The notes under the pieces: model-generated
Told to the model about the DNA's origin: nothing
What the model saw: the letters and a program-made list of their open reading frames with translations, nothing else
The model's database searches: none
Made by a program: the position numbers and the translations under genes
NCBI GenBank assembly: GCA_038239195.1
Contig: JBBSEZ010000230.1
Span: forward strand, 1 to 15,579
DNA from: JBBSEZ01 sp038239195
GTDB taxonomy: Bacteria; Planctomycetota; Planctomycetia; Gemmatales; Gemmataceae
Reading direction: 5' to 3'
Length of the DNA: 15,579 bases
Shown here: positions 6,525 to 13,014 of the stretch, piece by piece
Layout of the letters: each line of letters begins with the position of its first letter
How positions within the stretch are numbered: the stretch's first letter is position 1

Positions 6525-7187
6525 TCACTCAGGCTGAGCCTTTGCCTCACGGGGAAGGGCGACGCGGCCCCCGGCGAAGTCGCGCCAGACGGCGGCGTGC
6601 GGGGAGGCCAGGACCTCGGCGAGCGTCGTGAAGAGCGCCGTCCGACGCAGCCCCTCGGCGCGTCGCCGCATGCCTTCCAGCCGCTCCCCGGTGGAGCAGA
6701 CCCAGAGGACGGGATGGGGGCACTCGCGGTAGAGCCAGAACCGGCGTTCGATCTGCGCGTAGCCCATCGTCCCCCGGTCCAGCTCCAGGTAGTACGGCTG
6801 CCCGTTGATCCAAACCTCGGCGTCCGGGCGGAGGTGACGGTCGGTCGCGTGCGGCCCGCGGAGGATCTGACCGGCATCGAGCCGCAGGCACACCTCCGTC
6901 AACCACACCTCGTGCAGTAGTTGATCGGGCTTGGGCCCCCAGCGGCAGAAGACGTGCTCGGGCCGGCCGGGCTTGCGGGAGACGGTCCCGACGAGCCGGA
7001 CGCGCCGCTTCCGCGTCAGGCGGTTGAGCCGGCGCAGGGCCTTATTCTTGGTCGGGAACCAGCCGAGACGGGCGAGAATCGCCGCGGTGGCCGGGTGACC
7101 GTCGAGGAGCCAGCAGACCCAGGCGTCGCGCTCGCGCGCGAAGGCGAGGCTGTGGGGCGCCGGGCCGGACGCGGCGGGGGTATCCAT
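6525..7187 (-). CDS. replication-relaxation family protein
   Basis: This 220-residue protein resembles the replication-relaxation family (winged-helix DNA-binding proteins of plasmids and integrative elements with a nuclease-like C-terminal core). Residues about 20-70 form the winged helix, including the basic NKALRRLNRLTRKRRVRLV. The family signature follows: HATDRHLRPDAEVWI (about 113-127), then YYLELDRGTM (132-141) and a helix ending in WLYRE. The frame is open upstream to 7454, but that extension is proline/arginine-rich and unlike the family. The ATG at 7187 has GAGGCGG just upstream. Members commonly accompany FtsK/VirD4-like ATPases in plasmids, which matches the ATPase at 2497-3993. 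Confidence 0.75.
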   Translation of the reverse strand: MDTPAASGPAPHSLAFARERDAWVCWLLDGHPATAAILARLGWFPTKNKALRRLNRLTRKRRVRLVGTVSRKPGRPEHVFCRWGPKPDQLLHEVWLTEVCLRLDAGQILRGPHATDRHLRPDAEVWINGQPYYLELDRGTMGYAQIERRFWLYRECPHPVLWVCSTGERLEGMRRRAEGLRRTALFTTLAEVLASPHAAVWRDFAGGRVALPREAKAQPE

Positions 7188-7911
7188 CCGCCTCGACCGT
7201 AGCGGGCGCGAGTGCGGGGGCAAGGGAGGAGACCACCACCTGGCGCGTCCGGCGCACGGCAAGGGGCGTGCACGGGCTGGCCGCAACGTCGGCTGCGTCC
7301 TGGGGCGTCCACCATCCGGCACCCCGAGGGCAGCCTGCGAGGGCCGGTGGGCGGCCGTTTCCTGCCGTGCTACGCTCCGCCCGAGCGTCGGGTAACCCGG
7401 CAGAGGGCAGAGACCGGAATGGAGCCTACCTTCCGTCTCCGGCCCGACGCTCATCGGCCGGCCCGCCGCTCCACCTCGCCCTGCGTGAGGCCGTGCGCGG
7501 CTGCCCCGAATCAGTCGTCCACGACACGCTTCTTCGCCTTGTCCTTAGCAGTGATCCCGGCCGATCTCAAACTCCTTTCGGAACGGCCCATTGCTCCCCG
7601 CCTTCATCCGCGCATCGACATCGCAGCGCCAGCGAGGCTGCTTCCGGGATGGGCGAAGACAGAGGAGGCAGCCAGGCGCAAATCTACGCATGACGCATCC
7701 CGGAACGATCCGCGCGGACGCAGCACCACCACGGCCTGCGGCCGATGGCGGTCATCCCGAAAGGTGCTTCGGCCGTACCACCCCCGTCCTGCCAGTGGAT
7801 GTGTGGTTGCATCCGCGCTAGGCTCGACGTGAGCGCCGGGGCCCCCCGAAAAGGAAGGCTGCCGGATTGGAGCCACCTTTCCGCTTCCCGGCGCTCCTCG
7901 AAGTCGCCGCC
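7188..7911. other. long stretch without a recognisable gene
   Basis: About 720 bases separate the replication-relaxation start from the stop of the small gene at 7912. Several overlapping frames are open on both strands, but none gives a protein with normal composition. A diverged repeat is visible (7413-7454 against 7862-7900, both starting CCGGA-TGGAGCC). This may be degenerate DNA or non-coding sequence with dispersed repeats. Confidence 0.4.
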
Positions 7912-8151
7912 TCACGCGGTTTTCCTCCCCAGGGTCACCGCCGTCCGGCCGGGCGCGTGGAAGGAGTGGTACGCCTTGCCGGAGATGTAGACCGTCGCCC
8001 GTCCGACGGCCGCGTGGGTGACGAGCGCCTCGCCGCTGTCGTTGGTGTAGACGGGCTTGGTCATCCCGGACGAGTGGAAGCCCAACACCACCCGGTGGCG
8101 GCGGGCGGGACTACCGCTCGTGTACTGGACGTGAATCGTGGTGACAGGCAC
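7912..8151 (-). CDS. small beta-rich protein, hypothetical
   Basis: The GTG start at 8151 is chosen because AGGAGG lies five bases upstream; an upstream TTG at 8166 would swallow the ribosome binding site. The 79-residue product alternates hydrophobic and polar residues (VTTIHVQYTSG, HRVVLGFHSSG, EALVTHAAVGRATVYISGK, HSFHAPGRTAVTL). That suggests a single beta-sandwich domain like the carboxypeptidase-regulatory-like fold. The domain assignment is tentative. It lies downstream of DGR target 2 on the same strand but beyond a strong stem-loop, and has its own likely -10 box. Confidence 0.65.
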   Translation of the reverse strand: MPVTTIHVQYTSGSPARRHRVVLGFHSSGMTKPVYTNDSGEALVTHAAVGRATVYISGKAYHSFHAPGRTAVTLGRKTA

Positions 8152-8236
8152 GGCGTCCTCCTGCAAGAAAAACTGGTTGTTGGTGTTGGGAATCCAAGGT
8201 CGCCTTCACGCTTGCGTCATGAACATGCGCCCACTA

Positions 8237-8242
8237 ATTATA
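8237..8242 (-). promoter_or_regulatory. candidate -10 box of the small beta-rich protein gene
   Basis: A perfect TATAAT is present on the minus strand, about 86 bases upstream of the GTG start. No good -35 is found at 16-18 bases; TTGACC lies only 7 bases upstream of it. Confidence 0.4.
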
Positions 8243-8371
8243 GGCGGCCGGTCAAGAGTCTGGAGTGTCGGATCGCTCGGATTCGAGGCACCTACGAACG
8301 CGCCGGTGTCACACCGTTGACAGAGCACGCTGATCGCGGCTGAGCGGGAAGGAACGGCGCAACACGAAAGC

Positions 8372-8402
8372 GACTGCTCCGTGGCAGGGCCACGGAGCAG
8401 TC
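8372..8402 (-). terminator. stem-loop after DGR target gene 2
   Basis: A perfect 14-bp stem (8372-8385 with 8389-8402) has a 3-base loop, about 45 bases past the target 2 stop. On the minus strand it is followed by CGCTTTCGTGTT, a weak T-rich tract. It occupies the position of the terminator after target 1 but has an unrelated sequence. Confidence 0.65.
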
Positions 8403-8446
8403 AAGGGTCAAGCCCCCGATGAGGTCGAGGGCTCGACGGGCAAGGC

Positions 8447-8968
8447 TCAGGAAGCCTTCCGGGCGGCCGACAGCCAGAGGTAGCTGTGGCGGTAGTCATC
8501 CCAGTAGTTGTTGACGAGCACGCGACCCTGGTAGAGGTGCACGAGCACGCGATCGCCATCCGAGGCCTGCTCTTTGCAGCGGGTCGCGTCCGTGTTGAGG
8601 GGGTCGCGGCCGTCCTGTAGTTTGATGCACAAGAGGGCGGCGGCCACCAGGACGACGGGGGCGACTTCCTCGCCGGGGGGCAACAGGGCCTGTTGCTCGG
8701 CGAGCGTCTTGCCCCGGCTGCTCGGGACGGGCAGGCGCAGGGCGTAGTCGCCGGCGGGCGGGGCGGCAGAGCTCCAGGGGTACTGGTCGTACCAGCCGTG
8801 CTGCCACATCAGTTCCTTGCCGACGGGGCTGTCGCGCAGCGCTTGCAGGGTCAAGTTGTCGGGGATGCGCAGCACGACCCAGCCCGCTTCGGGCGGGGGG
8901 AGTGGGTCGGCGGACGGGGTGCCGAGGCCGAGGACGGCGGCGGCGTCGAGGACGAAGGGAGTAGCCAT
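8447..8968 (-). CDS. DGR target protein 2 with C-type-lectin-like variable C-terminus
   Basis: This 173-residue paralogue of the protein at 1507-2028 has the same length and start context and very similar sequence throughout. Differences gather in the linker before the variable region and in the variable residues. The shared frame includes VLDAAAVLGLGTP, LRIPDNLTLQALRD, WYDQYPWSS, PAGDYALRLPVP and EEVAPVVLVAAALLC, ending SYLWLSAARKAS. At the ten template Asn codons it has L, H, Y, L, N, N, Y, Y, H and Y. Leu and His appear here but not in target 1, so the two present different surfaces. Its leader is nearly identical to that of target 1, but the -10 box upstream is missing. Confidence 0.88.
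   Translation of the reverse strand: MATPFVLDAAAVLGLGTPSADPLPPPEAGWVVLRIPDNLTLQALRDSPVGKELMWQHGWYDQYPWSSAAPPAGDYALRLPVPSSRGKTLAEQQALLPPGEEVAPVVLVAAALLCIKLQDGRDPLNTDATRCKEQASDGDRVLVHLYQGRVLVNNYWDDYRHSYLWLSAARKAS
8459..8571 (-). repeat. DGR variable repeat 2 (VR2)
   Basis: Gap-free match to the TR at 991-1103. Eleven of thirteen differences are at TR adenines (minus strand). It differs from VR1 at eight positions, every one an adenine in the TR, which is direct evidence of adenine-specific diversification after the two genes separated. Confidence 0.93.
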
Positions 8969-9113
8969 GCTTCTCTCCTCTCACGAGAGAAGCCCCAGTG
9001 CGTTGGGGTCGACCGGCTTGTCTGGAAACGTTCCGAGGCAAGCGCCGCGGGCACCGTGATGCCGGGAACGCTTGCCTCGTGTCTGAACCTTGCCGGTGGT
9101 CACAAGGATCACC
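8969..9113 (-). promoter_or_regulatory. structured 5' leader of target gene 2, with RBS hairpin
   Basis: This is a duplicate of the leader at 2029-2173. The RBS hairpin (8969-8993) is identical. The long-range stem is 9034-9044 with 9069-9079 and gains a G-C pair where the other copy has G-T. Upstream the conservation ends at ACCG, and the following bases replace the TATAGT-containing segment seen in copy 1. GCGCAA (9126-9131, the -35 equivalent) remains. Confidence 0.6.
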
Positions 9114-9236
9114 GTTGACAGGGTAGCGCAAGTGTGGCGGGGGCGCAAGGATCGCGTGAGTATCGATAAAAGCCCCGGGCGCATCTCGGCCGGGTTCAAG
9201 GTCCGAATCCTGCGGTTCGCCTCTTCGGAATACTGC

Positions 9237-9266
9237 TGGACAGCGATTCCACGACTCCCCTAGAAT
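9237..9266 (+). promoter_or_regulatory. sigma70-type promoter of the zinc-ribbon/winged-helix gene
   Basis: TGGACA (9237-9242) is followed after 18 bases by TAGAAT (9261-9266). The predicted start near 9273 leaves only about 12 bases before the ATG at 9285, and no Shine-Dalgarno is present. Confidence 0.55.
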
Positions 9267-9284
9267 CGCCCACCTCCTGTGTCC

Positions 9285-10301
9285 ATGAGACTCCATTCTC
9301 CCATCGCCGTCTCCACATCCCCCGACGGCCCACCCGCTGCGACTCCGCACGAGGGATCGTCGGTGGCCGCGTCCTCGCTTGCCGCCGGCACCGGGGGCTC
9401 TGCTAGAGGCACCAGCCTGGAGTTTCTCCTGGGCCTCTTGGACTTGGACGACCCCGTCTTCGTCACCCAGGAGGACTTCGATAGTGCCCACGGGGAAACC
9501 GTTCGGACGGTGAAGACCATGGGCTTTCTGGGTCGTGATCCCGGGGTGAACCCCGTGCCGACCTGCCCGCACTGCGACGAAGGGGTGCCCCGCCAACTCG
9601 GCGGCCGGTACGTCTGCGACGCTTGCTACAGCCGCGTGGATACGCGGCACCTGGTCGCCTGGCAACTGGACCGGGAAGTGTTTCTTCGCTGGCTGGCGGG
9701 AGCGCTCGGACTCGAAGGCGAGGTGCGTCGCGTCGTCCAGGGGCTGTGGCAACTGGGCCGGTTGAACGATGAGGGCGGGCCGTCCGAGTGCTGCTACCTC
9801 CGAGGCGGCACTCTTTCGGGCCGCGGACAGGATAGACTTGATGCCTATCGTAACGTCCTGGTCCTCTACGGGCTGACGCGGCCGGCGAGCGTCGAACGCA
9901 TCCGCCACTCCGCATCGCTCCTGGAGGTGCTACGGCTGGAAGGGGTACTCGGCGTCACAGAGCCGGGCCGACTCCTCCGCGTCCGCGGCAACGTCCGGTT
10001 CGAGACCCACAGCGGCGTCCTGCGGGTCGGGGACGCGATCCTCGGGGAGGTGCCGCCGGGGAGCAAGGAGTATTACTTCCTCCGTTGCCTGGCTGGCCAA
10101 CTCGACCGCTTTGTCCCCTACGCCGACATCAAGCGCGAGGTTCTTCGAGAGTCCGGCAGCAGCGATGGAACGGAGGAGGCGACGTTCTGCCAGGGTCTCA
10201 AGAGCCGGATCAAGAAGAAGTGGATACCCAGAATCGATCTGGTGCTGGCCACAACGAACAAGGCAGATGGCTACCGCTTGCGCGGCTACGCCGAGTTGTA
10301 G
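9285..10301 (+). CDS. zinc-ribbon protein with C-terminal winged helix, probable regulator
   Basis: This 338-residue protein starts at the ATG at 9285; a GTG at 9279 is the alternative. A low-complexity Ala/Ser/Pro N-terminus (to about residue 40) precedes a four-Cys zinc ribbon: CPHC at 94-97 and CDAC at 111-114. The central part is helical (VAWQLDREVFLRWLAGALGL). The C-terminal ~100 residues (LRVRGNVRFETHSGVLRVGD, then a helix EYYFLRCLAGQL and YADIKREVLRE, ending in a GYRLRGY wing) resemble OmpR/SARP-type winged helices. I infer a DNA-binding regulator. No receiver domain is seen. It is preceded by its own promoter and is divergent from DGR target 2, so regulation of that neighbour is possible. 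Confidence 0.7.
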   Translation: MRLHSPIAVSTSPDGPPAATPHEGSSVAASSLAAGTGGSARGTSLEFLLGLLDLDDPVFVTQEDFDSAHGETVRTVKTMGFLGRDPGVNPVPTCPHCDEGVPRQLGGRYVCDACYSRVDTRHLVAWQLDREVFLRWLAGALGLEGEVRRVVQGLWQLGRLNDEGGPSECCYLRGGTLSGRGQDRLDAYRNVLVLYGLTRPASVERIRHSASLLEVLRLEGVLGVTEPGRLLRVRGNVRFETHSGVLRVGDAILGEVPPGSKEYYFLRCLAGQLDRFVPYADIKREVLRESGSSDGTEEATFCQGLKSRIKKKWIPRIDLVLATTNKADGYRLRGYAEL

Positions 10302-10408
10302 AAATCGTGGACACAGCATAACGGCCTGTTTCGGTGTCTCTCCCCTCTGGCTCGCTTCTTGGCACGCCCGGCGCTTGTCGATCGTGCCAGCCTTCGCTCA
10401 CGCGGACA

Positions 10409-10445
10409 TGACAAGTCGTCTGGACGTGCCAACGACACATTGTCA
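10409..10445. promoter_or_regulatory. candidate operator overlapping the TrmB-gene promoter
   Basis: TGACAAGTCGT (10409-10419) is repeated in inverted form as ACGACACATTGTCA (10432-10445). The arms agree at 11 positions with a 3-base insertion in one arm, and the right arm covers the -35 box. TrmB-type regulators often bind inverted repeats at their own promoters, so autoregulation is plausible. Confidence 0.35.
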
Positions 10446-10468
10446 CCCGCCCCGTCACGGGTTATCCT
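10440..10468 (+). promoter_or_regulatory. sigma70-type promoter of the TrmB-type gene
   Basis: TTGTCA (10440-10445) is followed after 17 bases by TATCCT (10463-10468). The predicted start near 10475 is about 18 bases before the ATG at 10493. Confidence 0.55.
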
Positions 10469-10492
10469 ACTGCCGTTCCCCTCCCTCGCTCG

Positions 10493-11272
10493 ATGGACAC
10501 CGCCATCCCCGCCACGCTCGGCGACCTGGGCTTCGGCGAGACGGAGATCGAGATCTACATGGCCCTACTGAAAGTGGGCCCGTCCCCCGCCTCGTCGCTC
10601 GCCCGGCGGACCGGCATCACTCGCAGCACCGCCCAGTACGCCTGCCAGCAGCTCGCGAAAAAGGGCGTGGCCTCGATGACCCTCAAGAACAACGTGTACC
10701 TCTTCGCCGCCGAGCCCCCGGAGCGACTCCTGGACCTCCTGCACCAGCAGCACGACGCGCTACGGCGGAAGGAGGAGCGGGTGCAACGGATCGTCGGACC
10801 CTTGCGGGAGATGATGAACGTCCACGCCGTTCTCCCCCAGGTGCAGTTCTACGAGGGCGAAGCGGGGATGATCCGGCTGTACGACAGCATCCTCGACCTG
10901 CGCCGTCCCATCGACAGCCTGGAGGAAGGCGGCAAGGTCCTGGCGATGTTCCCGGCGTACTCGCACGAGTTCATGCGCAAGCGCATCGCCAGGAAGATCT
11001 TCAACCGCTGCATCGCCCCGAGCGGCAGCCCCTTCAACGACAGCGCCCCGGAGCGCTACATCGAGGTCCGCCACGTCGATCCCCGCACATTCCCGTTCAC
11101 CTGGCACGTCAAACTCTGCGAGGACGTCGTGGGCATCTTCTCCTTCGAGGAGGGGGCCGCCGTGGGGGTCGGCATCCGCCACGCGGACCTCGCGAAGAAC
11201 TTCCGCCTGCTCTTCGAGTTCATGTGGGCGGCGATCGGTGCCCCACCGGCCGCGGCGGGAGTCGGCTCATGA
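10493..11272 (+). CDS. TrmB-family transcriptional regulator
   Basis: This 259-residue protein opens with the N-terminal winged helix typical of the TrmB family. LGFGETEIEIYMALLKVGP is the first helix, followed by ASSLARRTGITRSTAQYACQ (recognition helices) and a wing through LFAAEPPERLLDLL, ending at about residue 75. A coiled-coil linker, QHDALRRKEERVQRIVGPL, follows. The C-terminal part (from VQFYEGEAGMIRLYDSIL) resembles the phospholipase-D-like sensor core seen in TrmB relatives: FYEGEAGM, an MFPAYSHEF segment and a closing VGIRHADLAKNFRLLFEFMW helix. The effector is unknown. It converges on the gene at 11220-12806, overlapping it by 53 bases. Confidence 0.82.
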   Translation: MDTAIPATLGDLGFGETEIEIYMALLKVGPSPASSLARRTGITRSTAQYACQQLAKKGVASMTLKNNVYLFAAEPPERLLDLLHQQHDALRRKEERVQRIVGPLREMMNVHAVLPQVQFYEGEAGMIRLYDSILDLRRPIDSLEEGGKVLAMFPAYSHEFMRKRIARKIFNRCIAPSGSPFNDSAPERYIEVRHVDPRTFPFTWHVKLCEDVVGIFSFEEGAAVGVGIRHADLAKNFRLLFEFMWAAIGAPPAAAGVGS

Positions 11273-12806
11273 GCGCCGCGTCGTTGAGCATGTCCCCGGG
11301 TCGCTGCATGCGGAACCCCGGCCGCAGGGTGTCGGCGATGAACTGCACCTTCGCCCCGGAGCGCGTCGCGACCACGGCCACGGGCACGTCGCATTCCCAC
11401 GCCTCCGGACCCCGGCCACGGATCACGTAGATCGGGAAGCCCGTTCGCCGCTCCACCTCCCGGAGTTCTTCGAGCGGGTAGTGGGCCCCGTAGTTTTTCC
11501 GGGCGTTGTCGTCCACGTAGATGCCCTGGCGGTCGTCCGTATCGCCCGCCGTCAGGAGGCGAGTCATGCCGCTCATGAACGACACGTACTCGTCCCCGTC
11601 GAGCGCCTGCGTGGAGCGGATGCCCACTGCCACCTGCACCTGGCCGGGGCGCAGTCGGGGGATGATGTCCCGGAAGTCCCCCAGCATCATGCCGCACGGG
11701 TACACCGGCAGCACGTCGAGGACATCCTTCTTGCCGGGCCCGACGGTCAGGTGGCCCGCCGGGTCGCGGGCCAGCAGGCCGCAGGCGGCGTGGAAGGCTG
11801 GGTCCGAGGGTTTGCGGTCCCGGCGGGGGTACACGAACTCTCCCGGCATCTCCGGGTGCGGCATCCCCTCGCTGGCCGGCACGATGTCGGTCTGGGCGAG
11901 GAGGGGCGACTTCAGGCGGAGGATCTCCACGAGAGCGTTGGCGTCGGCGGCGAGGGCGGCCAGTGCGTCCTCGTCGAACGGCACCTCATTCTGGTCCGTC
12001 CCACCGACGCGGATCACCAGCACCTTGGCCGCGAACGTGCAGAGCTGTCTCCAGAACCTCGCGTGGGCCTGCCAGTCGGGCCGGCCGAGTCGGCCCGCGA
12101 TCCCTTGCCGCAGCGCGTCGCGGTCGATCGCGGACAGCAGCAGGTCGCGCACGGTGTACTGCAGCACGTCGCAGCACCCGACCTGCATGTAGGTGCGCGC
12201 GTACGGCCTGCGCCCGTCCATGCACGCCCCGGACCCCTGGCCGAGTTCGAGGAGAACCTTCTTCCGCTCCGGCTTCGCGGAGACGCGGACCAGGTCCGGG
12301 AAGGAGAAGCCCAGCCGCTGGCTGTACTGCTCGTCGTTGCGAGAGGTCTCGTAGCAGAAATGTCGGGCAGGACGCATGTGCCCCTCCCGCTGAAGGTGGC
12401 ACAAGAGCGCCCGCCGCCCCTCGGGCCGATCCCACTGCCCCTCCACCAGGGACTGCCGGAACAAGAAATCCTGCAGGTCCAGCGTTGGGGCACCACGCAA
12501 GGCGGTCGACTGCTCCACGAACGCCTTCTCGCCTTCCCAGCCCATCACCCCCAGTGGGTGGAACGCGGAGAGCGGCGACGGCGGCCCGGCTGGGGTCGGC
12601 CGGACGGCCGCGTCATGCACGCACCCCCGGATCCGACCGATCTCCTGACAAACCCGCAGCGCCTCGGCGTTCAGGGGCTGGTGCAGGGCCGCCAGGACCG
12701 CCTGTTCACGGCAGGCCTCACCCTGCCGTGACGATCCGATCACGCGCTGGCGCGCGTACGGGCATACCTCCTCGCACGAAGGATACGATGCCTCTTCGAT
12801 TCGCAT
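11220..12806 (-). CDS. large cysteine-containing hypothetical protein
   Basis: The 528-residue product is not recognised. It starts MRIEEASYPSCEEVCPYARQ, with a CxxxC pair at the N-terminus. The middle holds FCYETSRNDEQYSQRLGF, then VLLELGQGSGACMDGRRPY. The glycine-rich ELGQGSG recalls motif I of class I SAM-dependent methyltransferases, but supporting motifs are not clear. It continues with a GCCDVLQYTVRDLL helix, FVYPRRDRKPSD, a YPCGMMLGDFRDIIPRL segment and a C-terminal strand region (FPIYVIRGRGPEAWECDVPVA). The ATG at 12806 lies two to three bases from the predicted transcription start of a strong promoter. A large, well-ordered frame with its own promoter and a divergent partner (13015-14160) argues it is real. 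Confidence 0.72.
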   Translation of the reverse strand: MRIEEASYPSCEEVCPYARQRVIGSSRQGEACREQAVLAALHQPLNAEALRVCQEIGRIRGCVHDAAVRPTPAGPPSPLSAFHPLGVMGWEGEKAFVEQSTALRGAPTLDLQDFLFRQSLVEGQWDRPEGRRALLCHLQREGHMRPARHFCYETSRNDEQYSQRLGFSFPDLVRVSAKPERKKVLLELGQGSGACMDGRRPYARTYMQVGCCDVLQYTVRDLLLSAIDRDALRQGIAGRLGRPDWQAHARFWRQLCTFAAKVLVIRVGGTDQNEVPFDEDALAALAADANALVEILRLKSPLLAQTDIVPASEGMPHPEMPGEFVYPRRDRKPSDPAFHAACGLLARDPAGHLTVGPGKKDVLDVLPVYPCGMMLGDFRDIIPRLRPGQVQVAVGIRSTQALDGDEYVSFMSGMTRLLTAGDTDDRQGIYVDDNARKNYGAHYPLEELREVERRTGFPIYVIRGRGPEAWECDVPVAVVATRSGAKVQFIADTLRPGFRMQRPGDMLNDAALMSRLPPRPVGHRSPPT

Positions 12807-12814
12807 GGTTCGAG

Positions 12815-12843
12815 TGTTTACGCCTGATCCGTATATCTGTCAA
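12815..12843 (-). promoter_or_regulatory. near-consensus promoter for the 528-residue protein, leaderless
   Basis: On the minus strand a perfect TTGACA (12843-12838) is followed after 17 bases by TAAACA (12820-12815). The predicted start near 12808 is only about two bases before the ATG at 12806, so the mRNA would be essentially leaderless. This is the best promoter in the window. Confidence 0.7.
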
Positions 12844-13014
12844 GCATCGCCCGGCCTGCGTGCGGGGCGACGGGCATGGCCTGTGGCGCGGTGTTCCGGG
12901 ACGAGGAGCCGCCACCGCCCGGATCATCGCCCGATCTGACAAACCGCTGTTGGCGCTCATTTCCCTGCGCCTCTTCACTTGTTGACGTGTGACGATTACC
13001 TTGGCCGGCCACCT

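Noticed and set aside
9165..9225. Possible tRNA 3' end (GGTTCAA...CCGAATCC)
   Set aside because: The T-arm-like bases are interrupted and no acceptor, D or anticodon arm can be formed around them.
11238..12731. Long plus-strand open frame (497 codons) opposite the 528-residue gene
   Set aside because: Composition is biased (His/Arg/Val/Gly), there is no promoter or RBS, and the opposite strand has a near-consensus promoter directly at its start.
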